From Baffinella frigidus (Eukaryota; Cryptophyceae; Cryptomonadales; Baffinellaceae), in the NCBI GenBank assembly GCA_026770585.1, contig MU646511.1:433462-448069 (forward strand): 14,608 nucleotides of DNA. The letters are read 5' to 3'. Made by a program: the position numbers and the translations under genes. Within the stretch, counting starts at the first letter, position 1. Every line of letters begins with the position of its first letter. Positions 1 through 7,394 of this stretch are shown here, one piece after another. Under the pieces are notes generated by a model, which saw only the letters and a list, made by a program, of their open reading frames with translations, did not search any database and was not told the origin of the DNA.

Positions 1-106
1 GCCGACCCCCCCGGGTGGATCGCCTAGGCCCTTGCTGAGAGCGATGCTCTGCTCATCGGTCGAGAGTCCTGTTTCGCTTGGCTCGTCCGCAAGAAGCTTC
101 TCGTAC
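1..106 (-). CDS. Exon 12 of the DUF2786-like gene (runs off the window)
   Basis: The acceptor is ACCGAAG|G, then 35 open codons: YEKLLADEPSETGLSTDEQS then IALSKGLGDPPGGVG. The phase fits exon 11 (AG + G gives Arg: ...RQR-YEKLL). The 5' edge is copied in the duplicated block near 299-325 as YEKLQADEP. No stop is seen before base 1. Confidence 0.5.
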
Positions 107-3100
107 CTTCGGTTCAGGGTGTGACGTTTCAATTGATTCGCAGTTGTGAGGTGAGGGTTGCACTATGCTCCAATCTCTCTCTTGAAAGTATCTCGAAAGA
201 GAGAGATTTAGAGGAAAACAACCAGACGACGCTCTGCTCGTAGGTAGCGATACAGCTCTCAGAGAGTGCACTCAGAGAGTGGTGTATCGCTGGTGGGTTC
301 GTCGGCCTGAAGCTTCTCGTACCTTCGCTTTAAGGTTTAGGGATGAGGGATACAATTGCGAATTGGTTTCAGAACTACACAGCCTCTCTCCCGCTCTGTC
401 ACTCTCTCTTTCTTTCTCGAGAGAGATTTACCGTAAAGCAAACAGATGACCGAGACTGCCTAAACTCCCACGGAGAATGGGTTTATAGTTGAGAATTTAG
501 GGATGCGGGTTGATGGTTCAGGGTTCAGAGTTTGGTATTCAGGGTTTAGGGATGAGGGGTTAGGTTGCAGCTGAGAGATCGGAAACCGCAGCTTTCACGC
601 ACACCTGCTGCTGGTCCTCTTTCGCTTTGCCCCCGTCCAACCCCTCCGTCAACCCTCAACCACCTCAGACCCGCCCCAAACCCCTAACCCCTAACCCCTA
701 AACCCCTAGTCGTGGGGTGTAGAGGAGGGATGCGAAACCGCACCTTTGGCGCCACTCCTGTTGCTGGTCCGCTTTGGCCTTCCCCCCGTCGCCCCCCTCC
801 CCAGCCTCCTCCTGATAATCTCCGGGATCCACCTTCGCATCCCGCGACAGCCCGCCTTCGCTCAGCCCCTGTGAGAATCCAGAACCGTCTGTGATTAACT
901 TATTTACGCCCCCCCATAGGAAATTGGAGCCGTTAGCCTACTTTATGATGTGAACGCTCGAATTCCCTACAGACCGACAGCGTTTCAATGAAACAGTCGC
1001 CCAACGCCTTCCCACCCTACTCCTCCTCCTCTCCGGGACTCCTCTCCGGGATCAACTGTCGCACCCCGCGACAGCCCGCCTTCGCTCAAGCCCTGCAAGA
1101 GATTAATCCCCGCGAGTGTTTAACATAAACTAAATTCATTAAATGTTAAACTAAACTACACCATTAAGCGTGCTGATACGCAACTCAATAGGGAACTGGA
1201 GTACTCACATCAAAAAATTGGCCAGCGGCTCCAATTCCCTATGAGCCGACAGTATTGAGATTAAACTCAGGCCCTTCCACACGGTGGGCTTCGCAGATTG
1301 GCCCATTTATCCCGTGGTACTAATTAAGGCGAGTTGGCGGACTATTCTCATGTTGATGGTCGGTTGGCGGTACAAATCCGTCAACTTCGGAGTTAGTTCC
1401 GTCGACATGGAGCCCAAAAATGTCCACGTTGGACCTACACAAAGACGGCACGGTAGGATGCGCGGCAGATGCTCTCCGGAGAAGGCCGCGAGGCTTGACG
1501 GACTATCCTCAAGTTGACACACTCGCTTCGCCGTACAAATCCGTCAAAATAGGACCTGAATGAGGCCGACAAGGTAGGGCCGTGAGGGTTGACGGACTAT
1601 TCTCAAGTTGACATGGTTGGTTCGCAGTACAAATCTGTCAACTTCGGACCTGGACGAGGCCGACGCGGTAGGATGCGCGGCAGATTCGCGAAAATGCTCC
1701 AAGGGTTGTGCACCCTGTTGCTCCCCTGTCCCTGCAAGAGGGAGAGAGAGCGATGAGAGAGATACGAGATGGGAGGAGAGAGAGCGAGAAAAGAGAGATA
1801 GGGGGAGATGAGATAGAGATGCGAGCGAGAGTTGTGCAGCCTGTTGCTCCTCTTTCCCTGCGAAAGGAAAAGGGAGAAATGCGAGCGAGAGGTGGGAGAG
1901 AGAGAGATGGGAGGAGGGTGATGCGAGAGAGAGAGAGGATGTAGAGATGCGCGTGCGAGAGAAATGAGGGGGAGAGAAGACCTTCTTTCGGGTTGAGAGC
2001 TCAGAGCTCAGAGTTTAGGGTTCAGGGTTCAGAGTGTAGGGTTCTGGATTCAGAACTTAGGGTGTACGGTTAATGGCAAGGCATGGGAGGCGAAGAGTGG
2101 TGAAGGAAGCACGGACCTGTGGTCGAAGAACGAAGCGCGCGGGACAGGAAAGGCGGACGATAGCGAGAGGATGCGGTTGCACGCCGCGGCAAATGCGTAT
2201 GCTGCACACGCCGCGTTTGCTGCCACTCCGTAGAACACCACCTATCGATGTGTGTGGGGGGGAGGTTTAGGGTGGAGAGGTTCGGGTTTCAGGTTTAGAA
2301 TTTCGGGATTCGGGTTTCGGAATTCGGGTTTCGGGTTCCGGGTTTAGGTCGTAGGGTGCAGGGTTTAGGGGTTCTGAGGTAGAAAGGGACCTGCGTGGGC
2401 GAGCCTCGACCCTGGACCGTGTAATAGCTGACGTCAAACGCCTTTGCCGCCACGTTGCTGCGGATGAGCAGAGACAAATCAGGGAGGACACGCCGAATGA
2501 GGAAAGACCGCAGGATCAACGCGGGTAATCCCTAGCTCACGTCGAAGGCCTGAACCACCACGTTGCTGCCCAGGAGGGGATTCAGTGTGGTACGGTGAGG
2601 TTTACTCACAGAAGAGAGAAGAGGAGGAGAGAAGGAGAGGGGGAGAGGCGACCCCACCCTAGATATTCCAGAGGAAGCGAGGAGGGGAGGGGTGGGGAGA
2701 GGCGAGAGGAAAGGGCCCCTCCCCCGAGTTCACGCATCCACGCCACCATGGTGGTAATGCATTACCACCCACGCATGAGGGGCAAAGAGGAAGGGCGGAG
2801 GGAAGGGTAGGACAGGGCAGAGAGGAGAGGGAGGCGCACCCAAGTTCACGCATCCAGGCGACGAGAGAGGCGCTCCGCTTTCCGCTCAGCTCCACCACCT
2901 TCAGGTGTAGGCCAGCCGTGTTAAGGGTCTCATAACTGCCGTGGGGCTCACAACCTAAAGGTGGTGGATGGTCTCATAACCTGCCGTAGGGCTCACAACC
3001 CCAAGGTGGTGGAGGGGCTGCGCTTGCCGCTCAGCTCGTTCACCTTCAGGTTGTGAGCCCCACCACAGGTTATGAGACGCTCGTACCGCGGTTGACAGTC

Positions 3101-6100
3101 AACCTTTACACTTCGGCTGTTTTACGTTGTAAAACAAGAAGCTGAAACGTCAAGTAGCCGACGTGTAAAGCAAAAGTTGCAGGTGGGGGGCTCGTGACCT
3201 AAAATATCACTGGCACGGGGCAGGCTCGTAACCTTGAGTCCGCCCTGGACCGCGCCCGTGTCGCGCACCTTGCCGTCCAGCACGTCGGCCTGCCCACACA
3301 CGGTCCCACCGCAGGATGAGACCACTTCAGGCGGGCCCGTGTTTGACAATCCACAAAGCTATCCTAACCGATTCTTGGTCAGAATCCGAGGAAATCCCCT
3401 CGTAGCCCCATGTGTCGATCCGCGTTCGAACAGGAAAAGCTGAAACGTCAAGAGTCGACGTTGGGGCGCTGGTGGCACCTTTTCGAGGTTGTGTTTGGTG
3501 AGGAGGCGCATCGCGTTCGTGATTGCCTGCTTTGCCTCGCTCTCCCCCGTTTCCTGCCATTGGGTTTAGGGTTTAGGAAACCCAATGGACCGATCTCGAA
3601 AATAAATGGACCGATCTCGAAAATAGATTGATCGATCTGCGAAGCCCACGGTGTGGCAGCATACACCACATGGTTTTGTAATACGCTGTGATGCGGCAGG
3701 ATGCGGAAAGGAGACCTTCCAGCCCCCCCTCACTCAGGTTAACCGACTATCCTCATGTCGACATCCTGGGTATGCGGTACAAATATGTCAATTTTCGAGC
3801 GAAAAGGAACCCTGTCTCACCGAATTGGCGAGACCAAATCAGACTGAGACAGAGCTAGAAGGTGCAATTGACTAACCTGGCAGGGTTTGTACCAATGCGC
3901 TGACTAACCTGGGCAAGATATGTACCAGAGAACCCTCTGATGAATCACCTGTCTGAAGTTGTGTAGCCCTAGTTCGAGCCTTGTGCCAATGCGCTGTTTG
4001 ATGCCACTTTGTCCGGCCGAGCCGACCGACTATTCTTGAGTCGACATGCGCGATTTCTGGTACAAATTCGTTGGAGTGAAAAAAAGCCCCGCCTCACCAA
4101 ATTGTTGTTATCAAATCAGCGTTTGAAATAGAGCGGGCGAGACCTCATGGAGCCCGAGTTAGAGCATCGTGTGGATGCACTGTTTGGCCCCCCACGATGA
4201 AAGCAGAGACCCCATAGCAACGCGGTGTGTCCAGCAAAGGCCGCATCGACGTCTCCAGAGGCAGGGATTCATCATGGTAAAATGCATGTACGGAGCCCCC
4301 AGGGGGACGTGACCCCAAACGTCTCCAAGGACATAACTGTATGCGTTGCATACTAGTTTGGACGCGCCAGTCCCGTCCATACTATCCCGTGCACACCGAT
4401 CAGAACAGTCTGACCTTGTGAAGCCCGAGCTCGAGCATCTTGCGGATGCGCTGTTTGACCCCCCATGATGCATCTCCCTTATCCGCATCCGGACCGTCAG
4501 TAGACGTGCGGGGATCGCCGTCCAACGGAGAGACGTCCAGCACGAAGGCCTCCACGCCCAGCGCCGCCCCCTTCTTCCCCATCTGAAAATGGGGTCAATA
4601 AGGGGTTGGCTCGCTGGTAAGTCAACAACCGTTGAATTACCACATCTCGTTGACCCCGTGAGCCTCCACGCTCAGCGCCGCCCCCTCCTTCCCCATCTGC
4701 GCGTTTTTGCTCCAAAGTTGACGGATTTGTACCACACCTTCAGACTGTCAACTTTAAAATAGTCCGCCACGCCCATTGCTTCCACGCCCAGCGCCGCCCC
4801 CTTCTTGCCCATCTGCAGATGCCTGGAGAGGAACGAGTTTCAACACATACTCCTCGTGGAAACACTTTGCACCATTAGGTCTCACCACTCGCAGCGGACC
4901 GTGACAAGGGGGTACTTGAAGCATCTTTTAGAGGGCCTGTACGAGAATTTGTCACGTTCCCCTCGTTGAAACCGTAGGGAACGTGACCAGATCTCGTACA
5001 AACCTGTACGCGAGCGTAAAACCAACTTTCAAGAAAAGGGCACGACCGGCCTCGAGTGGCACTCCACTCAGCAGCGCCCGAGTTCTATCTTGCCCGGATT
5101 GCCGGGGATCATCCGGTGGCTGCTAAGTGGGAGGAGACTCGGGAAGATGAAGATGACGGACCTGCTTCACGCCGTCACCCACATACTCCTCATCCTCGTC
5201 CTCGTCCTCCTCTTCCTCCTCACTCTCCACCTCAGCCCCCCCCCTCCTCCTCCCTCCTCCTCCTCCCGCCCGCACGCGCGTCACCACCGCCTCATCCTCG
5301 TCCTCGTCCTCATTCTCTGTCTCCCCCCCCCCCGCTCCTCCATCCAGCTCACCCTCCAAACCTCCTCCTCTCCCTGCTCCTGCTCCTCCGCCCTTGCCTC
5401 CCGGTGGACCGCAGACCGGGACGGCTTCGGCGAGGCGCACGGACCGACGCTTCTGCGCGCGAGATGTAATTTGTTAACGATTGAGCGAGACCGGGCCCGT
5501 TTTCGCTCCAAAGTTGACGGGTTTGTACCACGAACCAAGGATGTCAACTTGAGAATAGCCCACCAAGCGCACGAGAAGTGATTAGTCAACTGCTTCTGCG
5601 AACAAGAGTACCCCGTGAGTAGATCTACGACGGTTGACCGATCCGCGCGGTGCCGTTCCTCTGTCTCACTCCATTTCGGCTCACCAATTTGGTCAGACAA
5701 AATCTGGTCCGCTCCAAAGTTGACGAGCAGTACCACACACCCAGCATGATAACTTCAGAAGACTCAGCAAACTCGAGTGAGACAGAGCCAGGTGTCGTAC
5801 CGGGACGGTGCTAATCTGGGCATGCTTTGTTCGCAGCAGGAAAGAGGGGAGGCTAATCGCGAGCTGTAGGAGGGGCTCGTAACCTGGGCGAGGAAGTCGG
5901 GCCAGGCGCGTTCGTCGAGGTCTACGAAGCACGCCACCTGCCGCCCCAGCCCCCCCGTTTTGACTCGGAAGTTGACGGATTTGTACCACAGAGCCAGATT
6001 GTCAACTTTAGAATAGACCGACACGCCACCTGTTCCGCCCGCCCCTACGTTTTGACTCCCAAGTTGACGCACTTGTACCACGAAGCAAATTGTCAACTTT

Positions 6101-6684
6101 GAAATTCATGACATTACAGGAATGTCAAGGGAGCTAGGGCGATTTGCTCCATCTCTGAAGGCTGGTCCAGATGGAGTCCCCCGGTGCATCAAGGAAAGTG
6201 AAACATGAGATGTGCGTCCACTCTGGAGGATGGTGGATGCCTAGCTCTGCCTCACCCGATTCAAGGGAATGGAAACACGCGATTTGCTCCCACTCTGAAG
6301 GCGAGAGAACAAAAACAGCGCGGCCACGCTAGACATGATCCTCCAATGCAGCACTCCTCCGGGCATCGTTCCCGCAGGCACCGGAACCAAGGAGAGGCAC
6401 CGAGCCCCCTGTCCTGAAAGTTTGTGGTCTTTACAACAGTTGTATCCCTAAAATTGACGTCTTTGTGGGGAAATTGACTTTACAAAACCGCCAAAATTGG
6501 CGGGAACAAAAATCAATTGCAGGATGGGTGTCGAAGGTGCGTCTGAGGCTCTGTTTGCTGCACTCGGGGCGTGTATTCGGAGCAACCATAGCCTCCGTGG
6601 GGGAGGATGCATGGCGGCCGGGTTGGTATCAACAAACGTCGCGCCTTCTCTCTCTATCTTTCTCTCTCTCTTTCTCCCTCCTCC

Positions 6685-6750
<66 letters not shown>

Positions 6751-6771
6751 TCGCTCTCTCTCGCTCTCTCG

Positions 6772-6814
<43 letters not shown>

Positions 6815-7394
6815 GCTCGATCTCTCTCTCTCTCACACACACAAACACACACACACTCTCTATCTATCTTTCTCTGTTTCTCTCTAACTCTCTCTCTCTC
6901 TTCCCCTCTCTCTCCAGGCATACCTCCTCGTCGTGGTATTGCAGCTGCACAGGGCGCTTTGCATCCACGTCAAACTCCTTGCGGAGAGCCGCGAGGAGCT
7001 CCTCGGCGCTCCCCGCCGCACCCTTCCACTTCTTGAGCCTCCCCTTCCCCCAGACCTCGTCGTCCTCGACTGTGCACGCGAGCGGCTCCGCCCCGCAGCT
7101 CCCCCAGGATCCGAACCCCAGGCCTCCGCCCCGTAAACGCATGGCCAACTGCGTGCTCGCGAGCTGTCGATGCGTCCAGGGTGTTGAAGACGCGTCTGCC
7201 GGACCTGCGCCTGGAAGCGAAAGCTTGCGGAACGATCCTGGGCGCCCCGCACACTGAAATCTGTGGTGCAGATCCGTTCGGAAGGAAGCGACCTCAATCA
7301 CACTGAGCTCGTTCCCCAGCCCGCCCACCCAGGGGAACAAAAACAGCGCGGCCACGCTGGACATCATCCTCCAATGCAGCACTCCTCCAGGCAT
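1..7394 (-). CDS. Split gene for DUF2786/DUF7168-like protein with possible PB1-like N-terminus (partial, at least 12 exons)
   Basis: Overall span; exons are listed separately. In minus-strand order they are 7394/7142-6924, 5937-5884, 5452-5162, 4582-4415, 3553-3479, 3289-3233, 2898-2840, 2457-2391, 2241-2159, 1731-1650, 868-744 and 106-1. All joins are GT-AG and phase-compatible with an open frame. The predicted protein has a possible ubiquitin-fold segment, an acidic linker, then KQRIRKMLELGLHK + ETGESEAKQAITNAMRLLTK + HNLEK + ADVL. That pattern resembles DUF2786 (paired helices with a 'KHNL' end). It is followed by KRSASLVAWMREL, AFDVSYYTVQ, VVFYGVAANAACAAYAF and ASYRVGLVQGLSEG, which follow the order I expect of DUF7168-type regions. 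Molecular function of these families is not established. The start is uncertain and the C-terminus lies off the left edge. Family assignment is from memory of motif shape. Confidence 0.65.
85..450. repeat. Degenerate tandem duplication, period about 214 bp
   Basis: Two diverged copies, about 85-245 and 299-450. Shared landmarks are AAGCTTCTCGTACCTTCG, the CT-rich run, GAGAGATTTA and the ACCAGACGAC/AACAGATGAC end. The block includes the acceptor edge of exon 12 of the left gene. A short palindromic stretch (CGATAC...GTATCG) with an internal CTCAGAGAGTG direct repeat sits between the copies. Confidence 0.7.
451..743. repeat. Intron sequence: telomere-like repeats and an exon-edge copy
   Basis: About 488-560 carries degenerate TTTAGGG/TTCAGGG. 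581-640 is a copy of the exon 11 donor edge (minus strand KAKEDQQQ then GT). 664-708 carries CCCCTAACCCCTAA, the opposite orientation from the rest of this gene. Confidence 0.5.
744..868 (-). CDS. Exon 11 of the DUF2786-like gene
   Basis: Forty-one codons plus two bases, acceptor CTCACAG|GGGCTG and donor CAAAG|GTGCGG. It begins GLSEGGLSRDAKVDPGDYQE, continues Gly/Glu-rich and ends KADQQQEWRQ plus AG. The 5' edge is copied at 1045-1101 and the 3' edge at 581-640. Confidence 0.55.
869..1649. repeat. Intron between exons 10 and 11: two element families and exon-edge copies
   Basis: It contains small inverted-repeat elements at 916-970 and 1188-1242, an exon 11 acceptor copy at 1045-1101, and three GTTGACGG cores (1333-1390, 1494-1550, 1588-1645). 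The cores alternate with exon 10 donor copies (1432-1475, 1553-1582). No other gene is seen. Confidence 0.55.
916..1242. repeat. Pair of short inverted-repeat elements (ATAGGGAA family)
   Basis: At 1188-1242 the ends ATAGGGAACTGGAG and GGCTCCAATTCCCTAT are near-perfect inverted repeats around a 25-base middle. At 916-970 a diverged copy has ATAGGAAATTGGAGCCG and CGAATTCCCTA. Both are followed by a CCGACAG motif. Confidence 0.6.
1650..1731 (-). CDS. Exon 10 of the DUF2786-like gene (5' boundary tentative)
   Basis: It ends CRASYRVGLVQ at donor GTCCAG|GTCCGAAG. With exon 11 it reads ASYRVGLVQ-GLSEGG, resembling the 'YR-x-GL-x-x-GL' ending of DUF7168-like regions. The acceptor CTCTTGCAG|GGACAG has a good pyrimidine tract and is copied at about 1829-1876. 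Residues between acceptor and CRASYR are not recognisable. The donor edge is repeated twice more downstream in the gene (1553-1582 and 1432-1475). Confidence 0.45.
1732..2158. repeat. Intron of GA-rich sequence and telomere-like repeat
   Basis: About 1736-1975 is a purine-rich GAGA tract broken by a copy of the exon 10 acceptor edge (about 1829-1876, CCCTGTTGCTCC-type). About 1995-2070 holds degenerate TTTAGGG/TTCAGGG. On the transcribed minus strand these read as CT-rich and CCCTAAA-like. Confidence 0.5.
2159..2241 (-). CDS. Exon 9 of the DUF2786-like gene (3' boundary tentative)
   Basis: The acceptor is GATAG|GTGGTG, then VVFYGVAANAACAAYAFAAA followed by CNRILSL. The 'NA-x-x-AA-x-AF-x-x-x-x-xRI' pattern is typical of the helix that closes DUF7168-like regions. 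I end it at a weak donor ATC|GTCCGC because its phase 2 fits exon 10. The frame stays open to a TGA at 2050-2052, and a donor after SSAFP is another possibility. Confidence 0.5.
2265..2370. repeat. Degenerate telomere-like repeat (GGGTTTCGGGTTTAGG type)
   Basis: Runs of GGGTTTC, GGGTTCC and GGGTTTAGG on the plus strand, which is the C-rich form on the coding strand of the left gene. It fills most of the short intron between exons 8 and 9. Confidence 0.6.
2391..2457 (-). CDS. Exon 8 of the DUF2786-like gene
   Basis: One base plus 22 codons: NVAAKAFDVSYYTVQGRG then SPTQ, acceptor ATCCGCAG|CAACGTG and donor ACGCAG|GTCCCT. The phase fits exon 7 (GG + C gives Gly). The 'VAAKAFDVSYY' pattern matches the '(V)A-x-AF-x-(C/V)-x-YY' strand expected in DUF7168-like regions. 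The acceptor edge is copied at 2535-2568 with its CAG. Confidence 0.6.
2461..2839. repeat. Intron: exon 8 and exon 7 edge copies plus GA-rich tract
   Basis: 2535-2568 is a copy of the exon 8 acceptor edge with its CAG. 2600-2720 is a GAGGAGAGA-type purine tract, and 2722-2755 is a copy of the exon 7 donor edge. No independent gene is seen. Confidence 0.55.
2840..2898 (-). CDS. Exon 7 of the DUF2786-like gene
   Basis: Nineteen codons plus two bases: VVELSGKRSASLVAWMREL + GG, acceptor CCTGAAG|GTGGTG and donor TTGG|GTGCGC. The 'GKR...LVAWMREL' stretch resembles the 'W-x-x-x-LA' helix that opens the region after DUF2786. The acceptor edge is copied at about 3012-3047 (VNELSGKRS) and the donor edge at about 2722-2755 (VAWMRELG, without a GT). 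Confidence 0.6.
2910..3090. repeat. Tandem and inverted repeat of a GTCTCATAAC...GGGCTCACAACC unit
   Basis: Two direct units (about 2928-2958 and 2969-3002) and one inverted unit (about 3048-3078). Each begins GTCTCATAAC and ends GGGCTCACAACC (inverted: GGTTGTGAGCCCC...GTTATGAGAC). They surround a copy of the exon 7 acceptor edge. The ends resemble the GTTACGAGCC start of two introns in this gene. Confidence 0.65.
3233..3289 (-). CDS. Exon 6 of the DUF2786-like gene
   Basis: Nineteen codons (ADVLDGKVRDTGAVQGGLK), phase 0, acceptor GGGCAG|GCCGAC and donor CTCAAG|GTTACGAGCC. It continues ...HNLEK-ADVL, as expected after a DUF2786 motif. Its donor begins with the same GTTACGAGCC as the donor of exon 2, a sign of related intron ends. 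Confidence 0.65.
3479..3553 (-). CDS. Exon 5 of the DUF2786-like gene (core DUF2786 motif)
   Basis: Twenty-five codons, phase 0 on both sides, acceptor CTGGCAG-like (GGCAG|GAAACG) and donor GAAAAG|GTGCCA. The protein is ETGESEAKQAITNAMRLLTK followed by HNLEK. Joined to exon 4 it gives a helix, a 'TG-ESEA' turn, a second helix and 'KHNL', the characteristic order of DUF2786. This is the best family evidence in the gene. Confidence 0.7.
3554..4412. repeat. Intron 4: inverted-repeat elements and exon 4 donor copies
   Basis: A TTTAGGG doublet lies near 3565-3580, then a small direct repeat of ACCGATCTCGAAAAT. Element cores are at 3737-3800 and 4024-4075. The end of the first element is GAGACAGAGCTAG near 3845-3857. 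A 33-bp direct repeat (GACTAACCTGG...) is at 3869-3935. Exon 4 donor copies are at 3961-4009 and 4141-4196. No gene is seen. Confidence 0.5.
4415..4582 (-). CDS. Exon 4 of the DUF2786-like gene (start of the DUF2786 motif)
   Basis: Fifty-six codons, phase 0 on both sides, acceptor TTTTCAG|ATGGGG and donor CACAAG|GTCAGA. It begins MGKKGAALGVEAFVLDVSPL and ends WGVKQRIRKMLELGLHK, the first helix of the DUF2786-like motif. The acceptor edge is copied at 4662-4700 and 4777-4817, and the donor edge at 4141-4196 and 3961-4009. Two of the acceptor copies keep a usable CAG, so the real acceptor could be further upstream. This exon could also be an alternative first exon, because it begins with ATG. 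Confidence 0.65.
4586..5159. repeat. Intron 3: exon 4 acceptor copies, one element core and a hairpin
   Basis: Exon 4 acceptor copies at 4662-4700 and 4777-4817 flank an element core at 4710-4770. A 23-bp hairpin lies at 4939-4999. The remainder shows nothing recognisable. Confidence 0.55.
4939..4999. repeat. Imperfect 23-bp inverted repeat (hairpin)
   Basis: The arms GTACGAGAATTTGTCACGTT(CCC) and (GGG)AACGTGACCAGATCTCGTAC match at about 20 of 23 positions around a 15-base loop. It may be another small mobile element or an RNA stem in the intron. Confidence 0.65.
5162..5452 (-). CDS. Exon 3: acidic/glycine-rich linker of the DUF2786-like gene
   Basis: Ninety-seven codons, phase 0 on both sides, acceptor GCGCAG|AAGCGT and donor AAGCAG|GTCCGT. 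It begins KRRSVRLAEAVP, continues Gly/Arg-rich with several Asp/Glu runs (ENEDEDEDE, ESEEEEEDEDEDEE) and ends YVGDGVKQ. It is low complexity and probably disordered. Runs of GAG/GAC codons could arise from a microsatellite, but the frame and phases fit both neighbours. The plus-strand Ser/Pro-rich frames here are its shadows. Confidence 0.55.
5506..5562. mobile_element. Element core copy (GTTGACGG...GTCAACTT)
   Basis: TCCAAAGTTGACGGGTTTGT, then ATGTCAACTTGAGAATAG, the conserved internal inverted repeat of the family, upstream of exon 3. Confidence 0.6.
5659..5787. mobile_element. Inverted-repeat element, 129 bp, with 13-bp perfect ends
   Basis: The ends are CTCTGTCTCACTC (5659-5671) and GAGTGAGACAGAG (5775-5787). 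Inside lie CTCACCAATTTGGTCAGAC and the family core (CCAAAGTTGACG...GTACCAC...). It has no coding capacity. It is MITE- or introner-like and lies in intron 2 of the left gene. Confidence 0.7.
5884..5937 (-). CDS. Exon 2 of the DUF2786-like gene
   Basis: Eighteen codons (VACFVDLDERAWPDFLAQ), phase 0 on both sides, acceptor GGCAG|GTGGCG and donor CAG|GTTACG. It joins exon 1 as ...YHDEE-VACFVDLDE, finishing a PB1-like strand pattern. Its first 8 bases and the CAG before them are repeated as an 11-bp direct repeat at 6023-6033, on the far side of an inverted-repeat element. Confidence 0.65.
5941..6105. mobile_element. Two tandem element copies beside exon 2
   Basis: Cores are at about 5966-6016 and 6058-6102. 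Each has AAGTTGACG...TTGTACCAC...TTGTCAACTTT and is preceded by CGTTTTGACTC. The first is bracketed by the direct repeat CACGCCACCTG (5930-5940 and 6023-6033), whose left copy is the exon 2 acceptor edge. Confidence 0.7.
6307..6580. repeat. Copy 1 of a 275-bp direct duplication (in intron 1)
   Basis: About 93% identical (by eye, about 17 substitutions and one indel) to 7335-7609. It starts GAACAAAAACAGCGCGGCCA and ends GTGTATTCGG. It includes the MPGGVLHWR-encoding start region (minus strand), a partial element core and an E2F-like site. Confidence 0.9.
6640..6912. repeat. CT/GA microsatellite with a short CA run
   Basis: Long interrupted (CT)n from about 6640, with CACACACAAACACACACACA near 6833-6856. 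It lies in intron 1 just after the exon 1 donor, and the transcript strand carries GA. The Ser/Leu- and Arg/Glu-repeat frames are simple-repeat artefacts. Confidence 0.9.
6924..7394 (-). CDS. Exon 1 of the DUF2786-like gene (start uncertain)
   Basis: The frame is open from an ATG at 7394 to a donor GAG|GTATGCC (GT at 6923-6922). The convincing coding part runs from about 7075 to 6924: VEDDEVWGKGRLKKWKG, then SAEELLAALRKEFDV, then PVQLQYHDEE. The order basic strand, 'S-x-EELL' helix, then 'LQY-DEE' resembles PB1 or another ubiquitin-like fold and completes in exon 2. Possible starts are ATG 7394 (MPGGVLHWRMMSSVAALFLF, inside the duplicated 275-bp segment) and ATG 7142 (MRLRGGG). A splice acceptor such as the CACAG before the VEDD segment is a third option, so the 5' boundary is the weakest part of this call. 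Confidence 0.6.

Noticed and set aside
1284-1811. Short open frames on both strands between 1284 and 1811
   Set aside because: They run through the element cores without splice-consistent boundaries or recognisable protein, apart from the exon 10 segment.
5056-5581. Pro/Ser-rich plus-strand frames of 137 and 163 codons
   Set aside because: They mirror the acidic/Gly-rich exon 3 on the minus strand, which has proper splice sites and phase; the plus frames do not.
6465-7257. Long plus-strand frames rich in Ser/Leu and minus-strand frames rich in Arg/Glu
   Set aside because: They are translations of the (CT)n microsatellite in all frames and show no domain. Only the 7394-6924 minus frame outside the repeat looks coding.
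744-7394. MSH6-like gene (Tudor/PWWP-type domain followed by an acidic region)
   Set aside because: The N-terminal pattern is vaguely similar, but the later exons match a DUF2786/DUF7168 order and no MutS motif is present.
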